DNA of 5,454 nucleotides from Actinomycetes bacterium (GTDB lineage Bacteria > Actinomycetota > Actinomycetes > Mycobacteriales > Micromonosporaceae). Below, piece after piece: positions 1 to 5,408 of this stretch. The DNA lies in the NCBI GenBank assembly GCA_023402505.1, contig JAEYGD010000312.1, positions 1-5,454 of the forward strand, in the 5' to 3' direction. How positions within the stretch are numbered: the stretch's first letter is position 1; the number at the start of each line of letters is the position of its first letter. The notes beneath the pieces are model-generated. The model searched no databases, was not told the DNA's origin, and worked only from the letters and a program-made list of their open reading frames with translations. Both the position numbers and the translations under genes were made by a program.

Positions 1-448
1 GGTCCAGCCAGACCTGCACGGCCGGCCGGGCCCGGTCGGCGGCGGCGTCGTGGCGGGCGAGCATCGCGACGTCGACGGTGAACTCGAACAGCCGCCAGTC
101 GACGTCGATGGCGGCCCGGTGCAGGCGGGCCAGCCGAGCCACCCGGGCAGGATCCGTGACCGGCCGGGCGTGGCCCGCCACGTATGCCTCGTCGTCACTC
201 TCCTCGGCGGGAAAGGAGTGCAGCGCGTAGCGCCCGTCGCGCTCCAGGTCGCGCCGTTTCGGCGAATCGATCACGAAGCAGAAGAGGCCCTCGTCGGTGA
301 CCACGGGGGAGACCGGGTGGACGCGGGGGCCGCCGTCGGCGCGGACCGTGGCCAGGTAGCCCAGGCCCGGCCCGTACTGCTGGAGGAGACGACGGATCCC
401 ACCGGCGAGTCGGGGCTCGTCGGCGGCGAATTCGGACCAGGAAACCAT
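1..448 (-). CDS. PPOX-family flavin/F420-binding split-barrel protein, 3' end missing
   Basis: The first 149 codons are present (2-448, reading leftwards) and the stop lies beyond the left edge. The product resembles pyridoxamine-5'-phosphate-oxidase-like proteins, small split-barrel proteins that bind FMN or F420 and reduce or sequester various small molecules. The sequence shows the usual strand pattern: GYLATVRADGGPRVHPVSPV at residues 30-49, a second strand LFCFVIDSPKRRDLERDGRYAL at about 55-76 with the basic cofactor-phosphate-type stretch SPKRRDL, then YVAGHARPVTDP at 89-100 and WRLFEFTVD at 118-126. There is no signal peptide. The ATG at 446-448 is chosen because homologous-looking sequence begins there. 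It has no Shine-Dalgarno sequence, but a TAGAAT -10 element lies exactly 6 bp upstream, which suggests a leaderless mRNA. The substrate and the choice of FMN or F420 cannot be told from the sequence. The family call is fairly sure; the function is unknown. Confidence 0.85.
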   Translation of the reverse strand, partial: MVSWSEFAADEPRLAGGIRRLLQQYGPGLGYLATVRADGGPRVHPVSPVVTDEGLFCFVIDSPKRRDLERDGRYALHSFPAEESDDEAYVAGHARPVTDPARVARLARLHRAAIDVDWRLFEFTVDVAMLARHDAAADRARPAVQVWLD

Positions 449-454
449 GCGAGC

Positions 455-460
455 ATTCTA
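455..460 (-). promoter_or_regulatory. -10 element of the PPOX gene, leaderless type
   Basis: TAGAAT on the minus strand matches the actinobacterial TAnnnT -10. Its last base is 7 bp before the A of the ATG at 448, so position +1 would coincide with the start codon. No good -35 hexamer is seen at the right distance (the sequence there is TGCGCG). No Shine-Dalgarno sequence is present, in keeping with leaderless translation. Confidence 0.55.
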
Positions 461-476
461 TCGAACAAATGTACGA
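461..476. promoter_or_regulatory. LexA (SOS) box
   Basis: TCGAACAAATGTACGA matches the mycobacterial/actinobacterial SOS box TCGAAC-N4-GTTCGA at 11 of 12 defined positions. The spacer AAAT also fits the RNRY centre of the Bacillus-type box. It is an imperfect palindrome, with five of six half-site pairs complementary. It covers -28 to -13 relative to the predicted start of the minus-strand PPOX gene, directly abutting its -10, which is a classic repressor position. It lies 51-66 bp upstream of the dcd ATG, so control of dcd is possible but less direct. Binding by LexA is an inference. Confidence 0.65.
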
Positions 477-514
477 ACGCGCACGCCGGGCCGCCACCTG
501 AGAACCCTGGTCGC

Positions 515-520
515 TATGGT
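515..520 (+). promoter_or_regulatory. -10 element of dcd, leaderless type
   Basis: TATGGT (TAnnnT) ends 7 bp before the A of the dcd ATG at 527, so the predicted transcript starts at the start codon. The stretch between it and the ATG (GGTGCG) holds no convincing Shine-Dalgarno sequence, and the -35 region (CGCCAC, 492-497) is not consensus-like. Confidence 0.45.
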
Positions 521-526
521 GGTGCG

Positions 527-1105
527 ATGCTGCTCTCCGACCGCGACCTGGTCACCGAGATCAAGGCCGGCACGCTGGCACTGGAGCCGTTCGACCCCGC
601 TCTGGTCCAGCCGTCGAGCATCGACGTACGCCTCGACAAGCTCTTCCGGGTCTTCAACAACCACCTCTACACGCACATCGACCCGTCCCGGCAGCAGGAC
701 GATCTCACCTCCGCGGTCGAGGTGCCCGACGGCGAACCGTTCGTGCTGCACCCCGGCGAGTTCGTGCTCGCCTCGACGCTCGAGGTCATCTCGCTCGGCG
801 AGCAGCTCGCCGGCCGCCTGGAGGGCAAGAGCTCGCTCGGCCGGCTGGGTCTGCTCACCCACTCGACGGCCGGTTTCATCGACCCCGGCTTCTCCGGTCA
901 CGTCACGCTGGAGCTCTCCAACGTGGCGAACCTGCCGATCACCTTGTGGCCGGGCATGAAGATCGGCCAGCTCTGCATCTTCCGCCTGGCCTCGCCGGCC
1001 GAGCATCCGTACGGGTCGGCGGTCTACGGGTCGCGGTACCAGGGGCAGCGCGGCCCGACGCCCAGCCGTTCCTGGCAGAACTGGCGGACCTGGCCGACCC
1101 GCTGA
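527..1105 (+). CDS. dcd: dCTP deaminase (probably bifunctional dCTP deaminase/dUTPase)
   Basis: This enzyme deaminates dCTP and, in the actinobacterial type, also cleaves the product to dUMP and pyrophosphate, feeding dTMP synthesis while keeping dUTP low. The 192-residue product has the normal family length. Visible motifs are QPSSIDVRL (28-36), LEGKSSLGRLGL (98-109) with Ser102 and Arg106 at the positions of the E. coli catalytic Ser111/Arg115, TAGFIDPGFSGHVTLELSN (114-132) with Glu129 as the expected catalytic glutamate, and the nucleotide-binding tail GSRYQGQRGPTPSR (168-181). The TAGFIDPGFSG segment resembles M. tuberculosis Dcd, which is bifunctional, so dUMP formation is inferred. The open frame extends upstream to position 50, but that part is antisense to the PPOX gene. 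The ATG at 527 is where family similarity starts, and it lacks a Shine-Dalgarno sequence. Its divergent neighbour shares a 78-bp control region that contains a LexA-like box. Confidence 0.96.
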   Translation: MLLSDRDLVTEIKAGTLALEPFDPALVQPSSIDVRLDKLFRVFNNHLYTHIDPSRQQDDLTSAVEVPDGEPFVLHPGEFVLASTLEVISLGEQLAGRLEGKSSLGRLGLLTHSTAGFIDPGFSGHVTLELSNVANLPITLWPGMKIGQLCIFRLASPAEHPYGSAVYGSRYQGQRGPTPSRSWQNWRTWPTR

Positions 1106-1128
1106 CGCACCGCCCGACAGGCGTACGA

Positions 1129-1165
1129 CGAGGGCCCCGGACGAACACGTCGTCCGGGGCCCTCG
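1129..1165. terminator. Bidirectional hairpin between dcd and the NlpC/P60 gene
   Basis: A perfect 16-bp inverted repeat (1129-1144 and 1150-1165, left arm CGAGGGCCCCGGACGA) encloses the 5-nt loop ACACG. It lies 23 bp after the dcd stop and 16 bp after the stop of the convergent gene. No T-tract follows on either strand, as is common for actinobacterial terminators. Termination on both strands is inferred from its position. Confidence 0.8.
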
Positions 1166-1181
1166 GTCCGTTGTGGCCGGA

Positions 1182-2189
1182 TCAGCCGGGCCGGCGGAAC
1201 CCGGCGACCGGCATGGTGTCGATGCCGGAGACCTGGACCGGCTTACCGGTCCGTGGCGCGTGCACCATCTTGTTGTTGCCGAGGTACAGGCCGACGTGGC
1301 TCAGGTCGCTGCGGAAGAACACCAGGTCACCGGGGCGCGCGTCGGCACGCGGGATGGCCTTCCCCTCGTTCCACTGGTTGCCGGTGTGGTGGGTCAGGTA
1401 GATGCCGGCCGCCTTGTACGCGTACTGCGTCAGGCCGGAGCAGTCGAACGAGTTCGGCCCGGCGGCGCCCCACACGTACGGCTTGCCCACCTGGGCGCAG
1501 GCGGTCCGGATGGCGGTCCGGGCCGCCTCGCTGACCACGCCGTTGATGGTCGGGCACTTCTCGGTCTTCACCACGGTGACCGGCAGCGTCTTCTCGAGGC
1601 GCTTGATCTCGGCGTCGATCTGCTTCTTCTTCGTCGCCAGCTCCCGCTCCTGCTTGACCTGGGAGGCGATGAGCGCGTCGAGGGCGGCCTTCTGGTCGTC
1701 GTACTTCTTGCGGATCGTCAGCACGCCTTCGAGCTGCTTGCGTTCCGAGGCGGCCAGTCGATCCAGCAGGGCGAGCTGCTCGCCGAGCACGTCCGGGTCG
1801 GCGTTGACCAGCAGCGCGCCGATCTCCTGCGACGGACCCGTGATGTAGTACCGGGAGGCCAGGTCACCGACCCGGTTCATCGCCATCTCGCTCTCCAGGG
1901 CGAGCGGCGTGATCTTCTTCTGGATCTCCGCGGACTTCTTACGGTTGACCTTGAGCTGCGCCCGGACCTTGTTGTACTGCTCGATCGTGGGCTCGAGCTG
2001 GCTCCACTGCTTGTCGATCGCGGCCTCGATCTCGTCCACGGACGGTTCGGCGTACGCGGGCGCGGACAGCGTGCCGGCACCCACCGCGACGGCGGCGACC
2101 AGGATGAGCAGACGGTTGACGACCCGGCGCAGGCCGCCCGGACGGCGGGACCGTCCCGGGGCGTGGCGATGAGGGGGCATGGTTGCCAC
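1182..2189 (-). CDS. Secreted NlpC/P60 peptidoglycan endopeptidase with N-terminal coiled coil
   Basis: This is a predicted cell-wall hydrolase that cuts peptide stems of peptidoglycan, acting outside the membrane. Numbering is from the GTG at 2189 (335 residues). Residues 1-47 are a Sec-type signal peptide: a long basic n-region, the core LLILVAAVAVGAGTL, and an AYA cleavage site near 47. Residues about 50-118 and 135-208 are charged, Lys/Glu/Gln-rich helices likely to form a coiled coil. The C-terminal NlpC/P60 domain (about 220-335) has Cys250 in FDCSGL, His298 in SHVGLYLG and His310 in MVHAPR, the expected catalytic triad. Cys211 and Cys231 might form a disulfide. Start choice: AAGGAG (2199-2204) is 9 nt from this GTG but 18 nt from the ATG at 2180, which would give 332 residues. 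The architecture resembles RipC/PcsB-type hydrolases controlled by FtsEX, but that link is only an inference because no ftsEX is in view. Confidence 0.93.
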   Translation of the reverse strand: MATMPPHRHAPGRSRRPGGLRRVVNRLLILVAAVAVGAGTLSAPAYAEPSVDEIEAAIDKQWSQLEPTIEQYNKVRAQLKVNRKKSAEIQKKITPLALESEMAMNRVGDLASRYYITGPSQEIGALLVNADPDVLGEQLALLDRLAASERKQLEGVLTIRKKYDDQKAALDALIASQVKQERELATKKKQIDAEIKRLEKTLPVTVVKTEKCPTINGVVSEAARTAIRTACAQVGKPYVWGAAGPNSFDCSGLTQYAYKAAGIYLTHHTGNQWNEGKAIPRADARPGDLVFFRSDLSHVGLYLGNNKMVHAPRTGKPVQVSGIDTMPVAGFRRPG

Positions 2190-2198
2190 CGGCACCGA

Positions 2199-2204
2199 CT
2201 CCTT
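2199..2204 (-). promoter_or_regulatory. Ribosome binding site deciding the NlpC/P60 start
   Basis: AAGGAG on the minus strand lies 9 nt upstream of the in-frame GTG at 2189 and 18 nt upstream of the ATG at 2180. This favours the GTG start, while the ATG cannot be excluded. A small GC hairpin (2210-2222, arms CCCGG/CCGGG) sits directly upstream. Confidence 0.55.
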
Positions 2205-2275
2205 TGCGACCCGGCCGCCGGGCGCCTCGCGTCGGGGAAGGGGCGAGACAGACGAGCCACAGCGGCCGACGCCCA

Positions 2276-2304
2276 ACATTAGGGAAGGTCGGTTACGGAA
2301 TCAA
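2276..2304 (-). promoter_or_regulatory. Vegetative-type promoter of the NlpC/P60 gene
   Basis: On the minus strand TTGATT (2299-2304) and TAATGT (2276-2281) are separated by exactly 17 bp, a good fit to a housekeeping sigma -35/-10 pair in an otherwise GC-rich genome. Transcription would start near 2269, giving a leader of about 80 nt. GTAACC lies in the spacer (2291-2296 on the plus strand as GGTTAC). Confidence 0.55.
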
Positions 2305-2406
2305 GGCGACAAACGTCTTCATCACTGCTGTGCGACCACTGACACACCATGCGTAAAGGCGAATTGCAGAATGACAGTCGTCGATGCAATGTTTGTTCGG
2401 CGCGGT

Positions 2407-2412
2407 TACTGT
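2407..2412 (+). promoter_or_regulatory. -10 element of the GPP34 gene, leaderless type
   Basis: TACTGT (TAnnnT) ends 7 bp before the A of the ATG at 2419, so the predicted start of transcription falls on the start codon. The GGGG at 2413-2416 is only 2 nt from the ATG, too close for a normal Shine-Dalgarno sequence. No clear -35 hexamer is seen. Confidence 0.45.
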
Positions 2413-2418
2413 GGGGAT

Positions 2419-3099
2419 ATGGCCCACCACACGCTCGCCCACGACCTGGTCCTGCTCAGCTACGACGACGAGGGTGTGAACCGGCTCGGCCGCCCGGCAC
2501 TCGACCAGGGGCTTGCCGGCGCCATCCTGGTGGAGCTGGCACTCGCCGGGCGGGTGACGGCCAGCGACGACCGGCTGACCGTGACCGACGACACACCGCT
2601 GGGCCAGCGCCAGCTCGACGAGGCGCTCCAGCGCATCGCCGCCGACCCCCGGTCGCGCTCGCCGAAGGACTGGGTCACCCGACTCGCCAAGGACCTGCCC
2701 GAGCAGATCCTGGACGGGCTGGTGACGGCCGGTGTGCTGCGCCGTGAATCGGACCGGGTGCTCTGGGTCTTCCCGCGTACCCGCTATCCCTCCTCCACCG
2801 GGTCCGAGCCGGCGGTCGAGACGGAGGCCCGGCAGCGGATGCTCGCGGCGGTGGCCGGCGACGGGCCGGTCGACCCGCGCACGGCGGCCCTGCTCGGCCT
2901 GGTCAAGGCCGTGGGGCTGGACCGCGCCGTCCTCCGCGACCTGCCGAAGGACCGCGTGAAGCGCCGGCTCGCCGAGATCGGGGCGGGCGACTGGGCGTCC
3001 GCGGCGGCCCGGAAGGCGATCGAGGAGACCCAGGCCGCCGTCCTGATCGCGACGACCACCGCCGCCACCGCCGCCATCATGGTCACCACCACCTCCTGA
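2419..3099 (+). CDS. GPP34 (GOLPH3-like) domain protein
   Basis: The 226-residue product resembles bacterial members of the GPP34/GOLPH3 family. In eukaryotes these are peripheral Golgi proteins that bind phosphatidylinositol-4-phosphate and retain glycosyltransferases. The bacterial role is not established. Features seen: an N-terminal LAHDLVLLSYDDEG (6-19), the core GAILVELALAGRV (34-46), a mid-region DWVTRLAKDLPEQILDGLVTAG (84-105), the family-like LWVFPRTRYP (115-124), and helical segments to the end. The last 20 residues are Ala/Thr-rich and hydrophobic (AAVLIATTTAATAAIMVTTT), which might contact membrane. There is no signal peptide or full transmembrane helix. The ATG is chosen because family similarity begins there; the upstream in-frame extension to 2179 runs through the neighbouring promoter and is not coding-like. 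The gene is divergent from the NlpC/P60 hydrolase and convergent with the Fe-S oxidoreductase, so it is probably monocistronic. Confidence 0.9.
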   Translation: MAHHTLAHDLVLLSYDDEGVNRLGRPALDQGLAGAILVELALAGRVTASDDRLTVTDDTPLGQRQLDEALQRIAADPRSRSPKDWVTRLAKDLPEQILDGLVTAGVLRRESDRVLWVFPRTRYPSSTGSEPAVETEARQRMLAAVAGDGPVDPRTAALLGLVKAVGLDRAVLRDLPKDRVKRRLAEIGAGDWASAAARKAIEETQAAVLIATTTAATAAIMVTTTS

Positions 3100-3103
3100 C
3101 GAC

Positions 3104-3133
3104 CGGCGGCGGCACCGTCGGGTGCCGCCGCCG
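3104..3133. terminator. Bidirectional hairpin between the GPP34 and Fe-S oxidoreductase genes
   Basis: A 13-bp perfect stem (3104-3116 and 3121-3133, left arm CGGCGGCGGCACC) with loop GTCG begins 5 bp after the GPP34 stop and ends 18 bp before the convergent gene's stop. There is no T-tract. The stem strength and position support a shared terminator. Confidence 0.75.
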
Positions 3134-3151
3134 TCGATCCAGGGGTACGCG

Positions 3152-5392
3152 TCAGCCGGCGACCGGCTCGCCCTCCTTCGCACCGGTGGCCTGCTCCGGC
3201 TTCACCGAGCGGAGCAGCACGCTCGCCACGTCGACCACCTCGACCTGCTCGCCGGCGCCCTTGCCGTTGACGCCGTCGTTGAGCATCGTCGAGCAGAACG
3301 GGCAGCCGACCGCGACCGTCCGCGCGCCGGTGGACATGGCCTCCTCGACCCGGTCCACGTTGATGCGCTTGCCGATCTTCTCCTCCATCCACATCCGGGC
3401 GCCGCCGGCGCCGCAGCAGAAGGAGCGCTCGCTGTTGCGCGGCATCTCGACCAGGCCGCCGTCACGGTCCGCACCGGACGCGCCGGCGGTGCCGTTCTGG
3501 CCGCCGCCGAGGGCGGCGCCGAGCACCTCGCGCGGCGGGGCGAAGACGCGGTTGTGCCGGCCCAGGTAGCACGGGTCGTGGTAGGTGACGCCGCCGTCGA
3601 CCGGCTGCACCGGGGTGAGCTTGCCGGTGGCGACCAGGTGGGCCAGGAGCTGGGTGTGGTGCACGACCTCGAACTCGCCGCCGAGCTGGCCGTACTCGTT
3701 GCCCAGCGTGTTGAAGCAGTGCGGGCAGGTGGCGACGATCTTCCGCTTGCTCTTCTCCCGGCCGTCGAACGCCTCGTTCAGGGTCTCGACGTTCTGCTGG
3801 GCAAGCATCTGGAAGACGAACTCGTTGCCGATCCGGCGGGCGGGGTCGCCGGAGCAGGTCTCGCCCTCACCGAGGATGGCGAAGGAGACACCGGCCTCGT
3901 TGAGCAGCGTGGCGACCGCCCGGGTGGTCTTCTTGGCCCGGTCCTCGAACGCGCCGGCACAGCCGACCCAGAACAGGTACTCGAAGTCCTCGACCTCACC
4001 GACCCGCGGCACCTCGAAGCCCAGGCCCTTGGTCCAGTCCTCGCGGGTGTTCTGCGGGGCGCCCCACGGGTTGCCCTTGTTCTCCAGGTTGCGGAGCATC
4101 ACGCCGGCCTCCGAGGGGAAGCTGGACTCGATGAGCACCTGGTAGCGGCGCATGTCGACGATGTGGTCGACATGCTCGATGTCCACCGGGCACTGCTCGA
4201 CGCAGGCGCCGCAGGTGGTGCAGGACCAGAGGACGTCCGGGTCGATGACGCCGTTCTCCTCGGCGGTGCCGATCAGCGGCTTGTCCGCCTCGGCGAGCGC
4301 CAGCACGTCGACGTGGGCGAGCTGCGCGGCGGTCGCCTTCTCCTCGCCGGTCAGGTCCTTGCCGCCGCCGGCCAGCAGGTAGGGGGCCTTCGCGTACGCG
4401 TGGTCGCGCAGGCTCAGCACCAGCAGCTTCGGTGACAGCGGCTTGCCCGTGTTCCACGCCGGGCACTGCGACTGGCAGCGGCCGCACTCGGTGCAGGTGC
4501 TGAAGTCCAGCAGGCCCTTCCAGGTGAACTGCTCGACCTGGGCGACACCGAACTGGTCCTTCTCCGGGTCCGCCTCCTCGAAGTCGAGGGGCTTCCCGTT
4601 GCTGGTCATCGGCTTCAGCGCGCCTAGGCCGGAGCCCTTCCGCCCCGGGTCGCGCTTGAAGAAGATGTTGGGGAAGGCCAGGAAGCGGTGCCAGGCGACA
4701 CCCATGGTGACGTTCAGCGAGATAACGATGAGCCAGGTCATCGAAATCGCGATCTTGACGGCGGCGGCGACGCTTACGCCGGCCTCCCAGTTCGGCAGCA
4801 GCCCGCCGACCGCGTGGCTGAGCGGGGCCGCCCACACCGGGTACTCGAAGTGGTCGGTGGCGACCTTGAAGCCCCGGATCAGGAAACCCATGATCAGGAC
4901 AGCCAGGATGATGGCCTCGACGAAGTAGCCCTGCCACATGGTGGAGCCGGTGAACCGGGACTTGCCACCCGGCCGGGTCGGGCGGTTGCGCAGCCGGATC
5001 GTGATCAGCACCAGGATGCTGACGATGCCGAGGATGCCGAGCCACTCGGTGACCAGGCCGTAGACGGTCCAGCCGCCGACCAGCGGCAGCCCGCCGGTCG
5101 GGGAGACGACCTCGAAGTACGCCTCCAGCACCAGCAGCGACAGCACGACGAAGCCGACCATCACGAACCAGTGCGCGGCGCCCACGACGCTCCAGCGGAG
5201 CATCCGCGTGTGCCCGGCGGTCTCGGCCAGCATGGTCTTCGTACGGGTGGCCGGGTCGCCGACGCGCGACGGGTCCGGCTGACCCAGCCGGATCACCGCC
5301 ACCATCTTCATGACCGCCCGTACGGCGAGCCACACCGCCACGGCGGTGATGGCGGCCGCGACGATCGTGGTGACGATCTGGACGCTGCCCAT
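3152..5392 (-). CDS. etfD: EtfD-like membrane Fe-S oxidoreductase (ETF:menaquinone oxidoreductase candidate)
   Basis: The 746-residue membrane protein fuses a NarI-like cytochrome-b module to an HdrD/GlpC-like iron-sulfur part. About five transmembrane helices are visible (4-26, 68-92, 109-132, 153-173, 205-232), with His61, His74, His193 and His235 as possible haem ligands. Two ferredoxin motifs follow: C300-x2-C303-x2-C306-x3-C310-P and C391-x2-C394-x2-C397-x3-C401-P, each for a 4Fe-4S cluster. Then come two cysteine-rich (CCG-type) domains: C478, C513, C556/C559, and C608, C659-C660, C697/C700. This layout matches M. tuberculosis Rv0338c (EtfD), reported to pass electrons from acyl-CoA dehydrogenases through EtfBA to the respiratory chain. 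The same role is inferred here, though no etfBA genes are in view. The ATG at 5392 has a good Shine-Dalgarno sequence (GGAGG, 9 nt). The frame stays open upstream to the window edge, so a longer N-terminus is possible. A generic lactate/glycolate-type Fe-S reductase is the alternative. Confidence 0.9.
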   Translation of the reverse strand: MGSVQIVTTIVAAAITAVAVWLAVRAVMKMVAVIRLGQPDPSRVGDPATRTKTMLAETAGHTRMLRWSVVGAAHWFVMVGFVVLSLLVLEAYFEVVSPTGGLPLVGGWTVYGLVTEWLGILGIVSILVLITIRLRNRPTRPGGKSRFTGSTMWQGYFVEAIILAVLIMGFLIRGFKVATDHFEYPVWAAPLSHAVGGLLPNWEAGVSVAAAVKIAISMTWLIVISLNVTMGVAWHRFLAFPNIFFKRDPGRKGSGLGALKPMTSNGKPLDFEEADPEKDQFGVAQVEQFTWKGLLDFSTCTECGRCQSQCPAWNTGKPLSPKLLVLSLRDHAYAKAPYLLAGGGKDLTGEEKATAAQLAHVDVLALAEADKPLIGTAEENGVIDPDVLWSCTTCGACVEQCPVDIEHVDHIVDMRRYQVLIESSFPSEAGVMLRNLENKGNPWGAPQNTREDWTKGLGFEVPRVGEVEDFEYLFWVGCAGAFEDRAKKTTRAVATLLNEAGVSFAILGEGETCSGDPARRIGNEFVFQMLAQQNVETLNEAFDGREKSKRKIVATCPHCFNTLGNEYGQLGGEFEVVHHTQLLAHLVATGKLTPVQPVDGGVTYHDPCYLGRHNRVFAPPREVLGAALGGGQNGTAGASGADRDGGLVEMPRNSERSFCCGAGGARMWMEEKIGKRINVDRVEEAMSTGARTVAVGCPFCSTMLNDGVNGKGAGEQVEVVDVASVLLRSVKPEQATGAKEGEPVAG

Positions 5393-5400
5393 CGAGTCGG

Positions 5401-5408
5401 CCCTCCCC
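5401..5408 (-). promoter_or_regulatory. Ribosome binding site of the EtfD-like gene
   Basis: GGGGAGGG on the minus strand sits 8 nt upstream of the ATG at 5392 and contains GGAGG at 9 nt spacing. It supports this start over any extension beyond the window. It is also the only clear contrast in this window to the leaderless-looking starts of the PPOX, dcd and GPP34 genes. Confidence 0.7.

Noticed and set aside
50..526. Plus-strand N-terminal extension of Dcd
   Set aside because: It is antisense to the PPOX gene and adds nothing resembling the Dcd family, which starts at the ATG at 527.
1444..1457. TCGAAC-GA-GTTCGG, SOS-box-like
   Set aside because: The spacer is 2 nt instead of 4, and it lies inside the codons around the NlpC/P60 catalytic Cys.
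2190..2275. c-di-AMP (ydaO-type) riboswitch before the NlpC/P60 gene
   Set aside because: The leader is too short and I see none of the conserved ydaO sequence blocks.
1173..2282. Plus-strand open frame (369 codons) antisense to the NlpC/P60 gene
   Set aside because: It is a shadow of a GC-rich gene. The minus strand has a signal peptide, coiled coil and a complete NlpC/P60 catalytic triad.
2266..2296. ECF-sigma promoter (GTAACC ... CGTC) for the NlpC/P60 gene
   Set aside because: The spacing is 19 bp, too long for a GGAAC/CGTC-type promoter. The TTGATT-17-TAATGT pair fits better.
2329..2346. TGTG-N10-CACA palindrome as a CRP site
   Set aside because: The CRP motif needs TGTGA-N6-TCACA, that is 8 bp between TGTG and CACA. 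The spacing here is 10 and the inner A/T pair is absent.
3765..3780. TCGAAC...GTTCA, SOS-box-like
   Set aside because: The spacer is 5 nt, the second half is incomplete, and it lies within coding sequence.
3122..4435. Long plus-strand open frame (437 codons) antisense to the EtfD-like gene
   Set aside because: It mirrors the third-position GC bias of the real minus-strand gene. Its product is a featureless Ala/Gly/Val/Leu/Arg string, and the opposite strand encodes clear Fe-S motifs.
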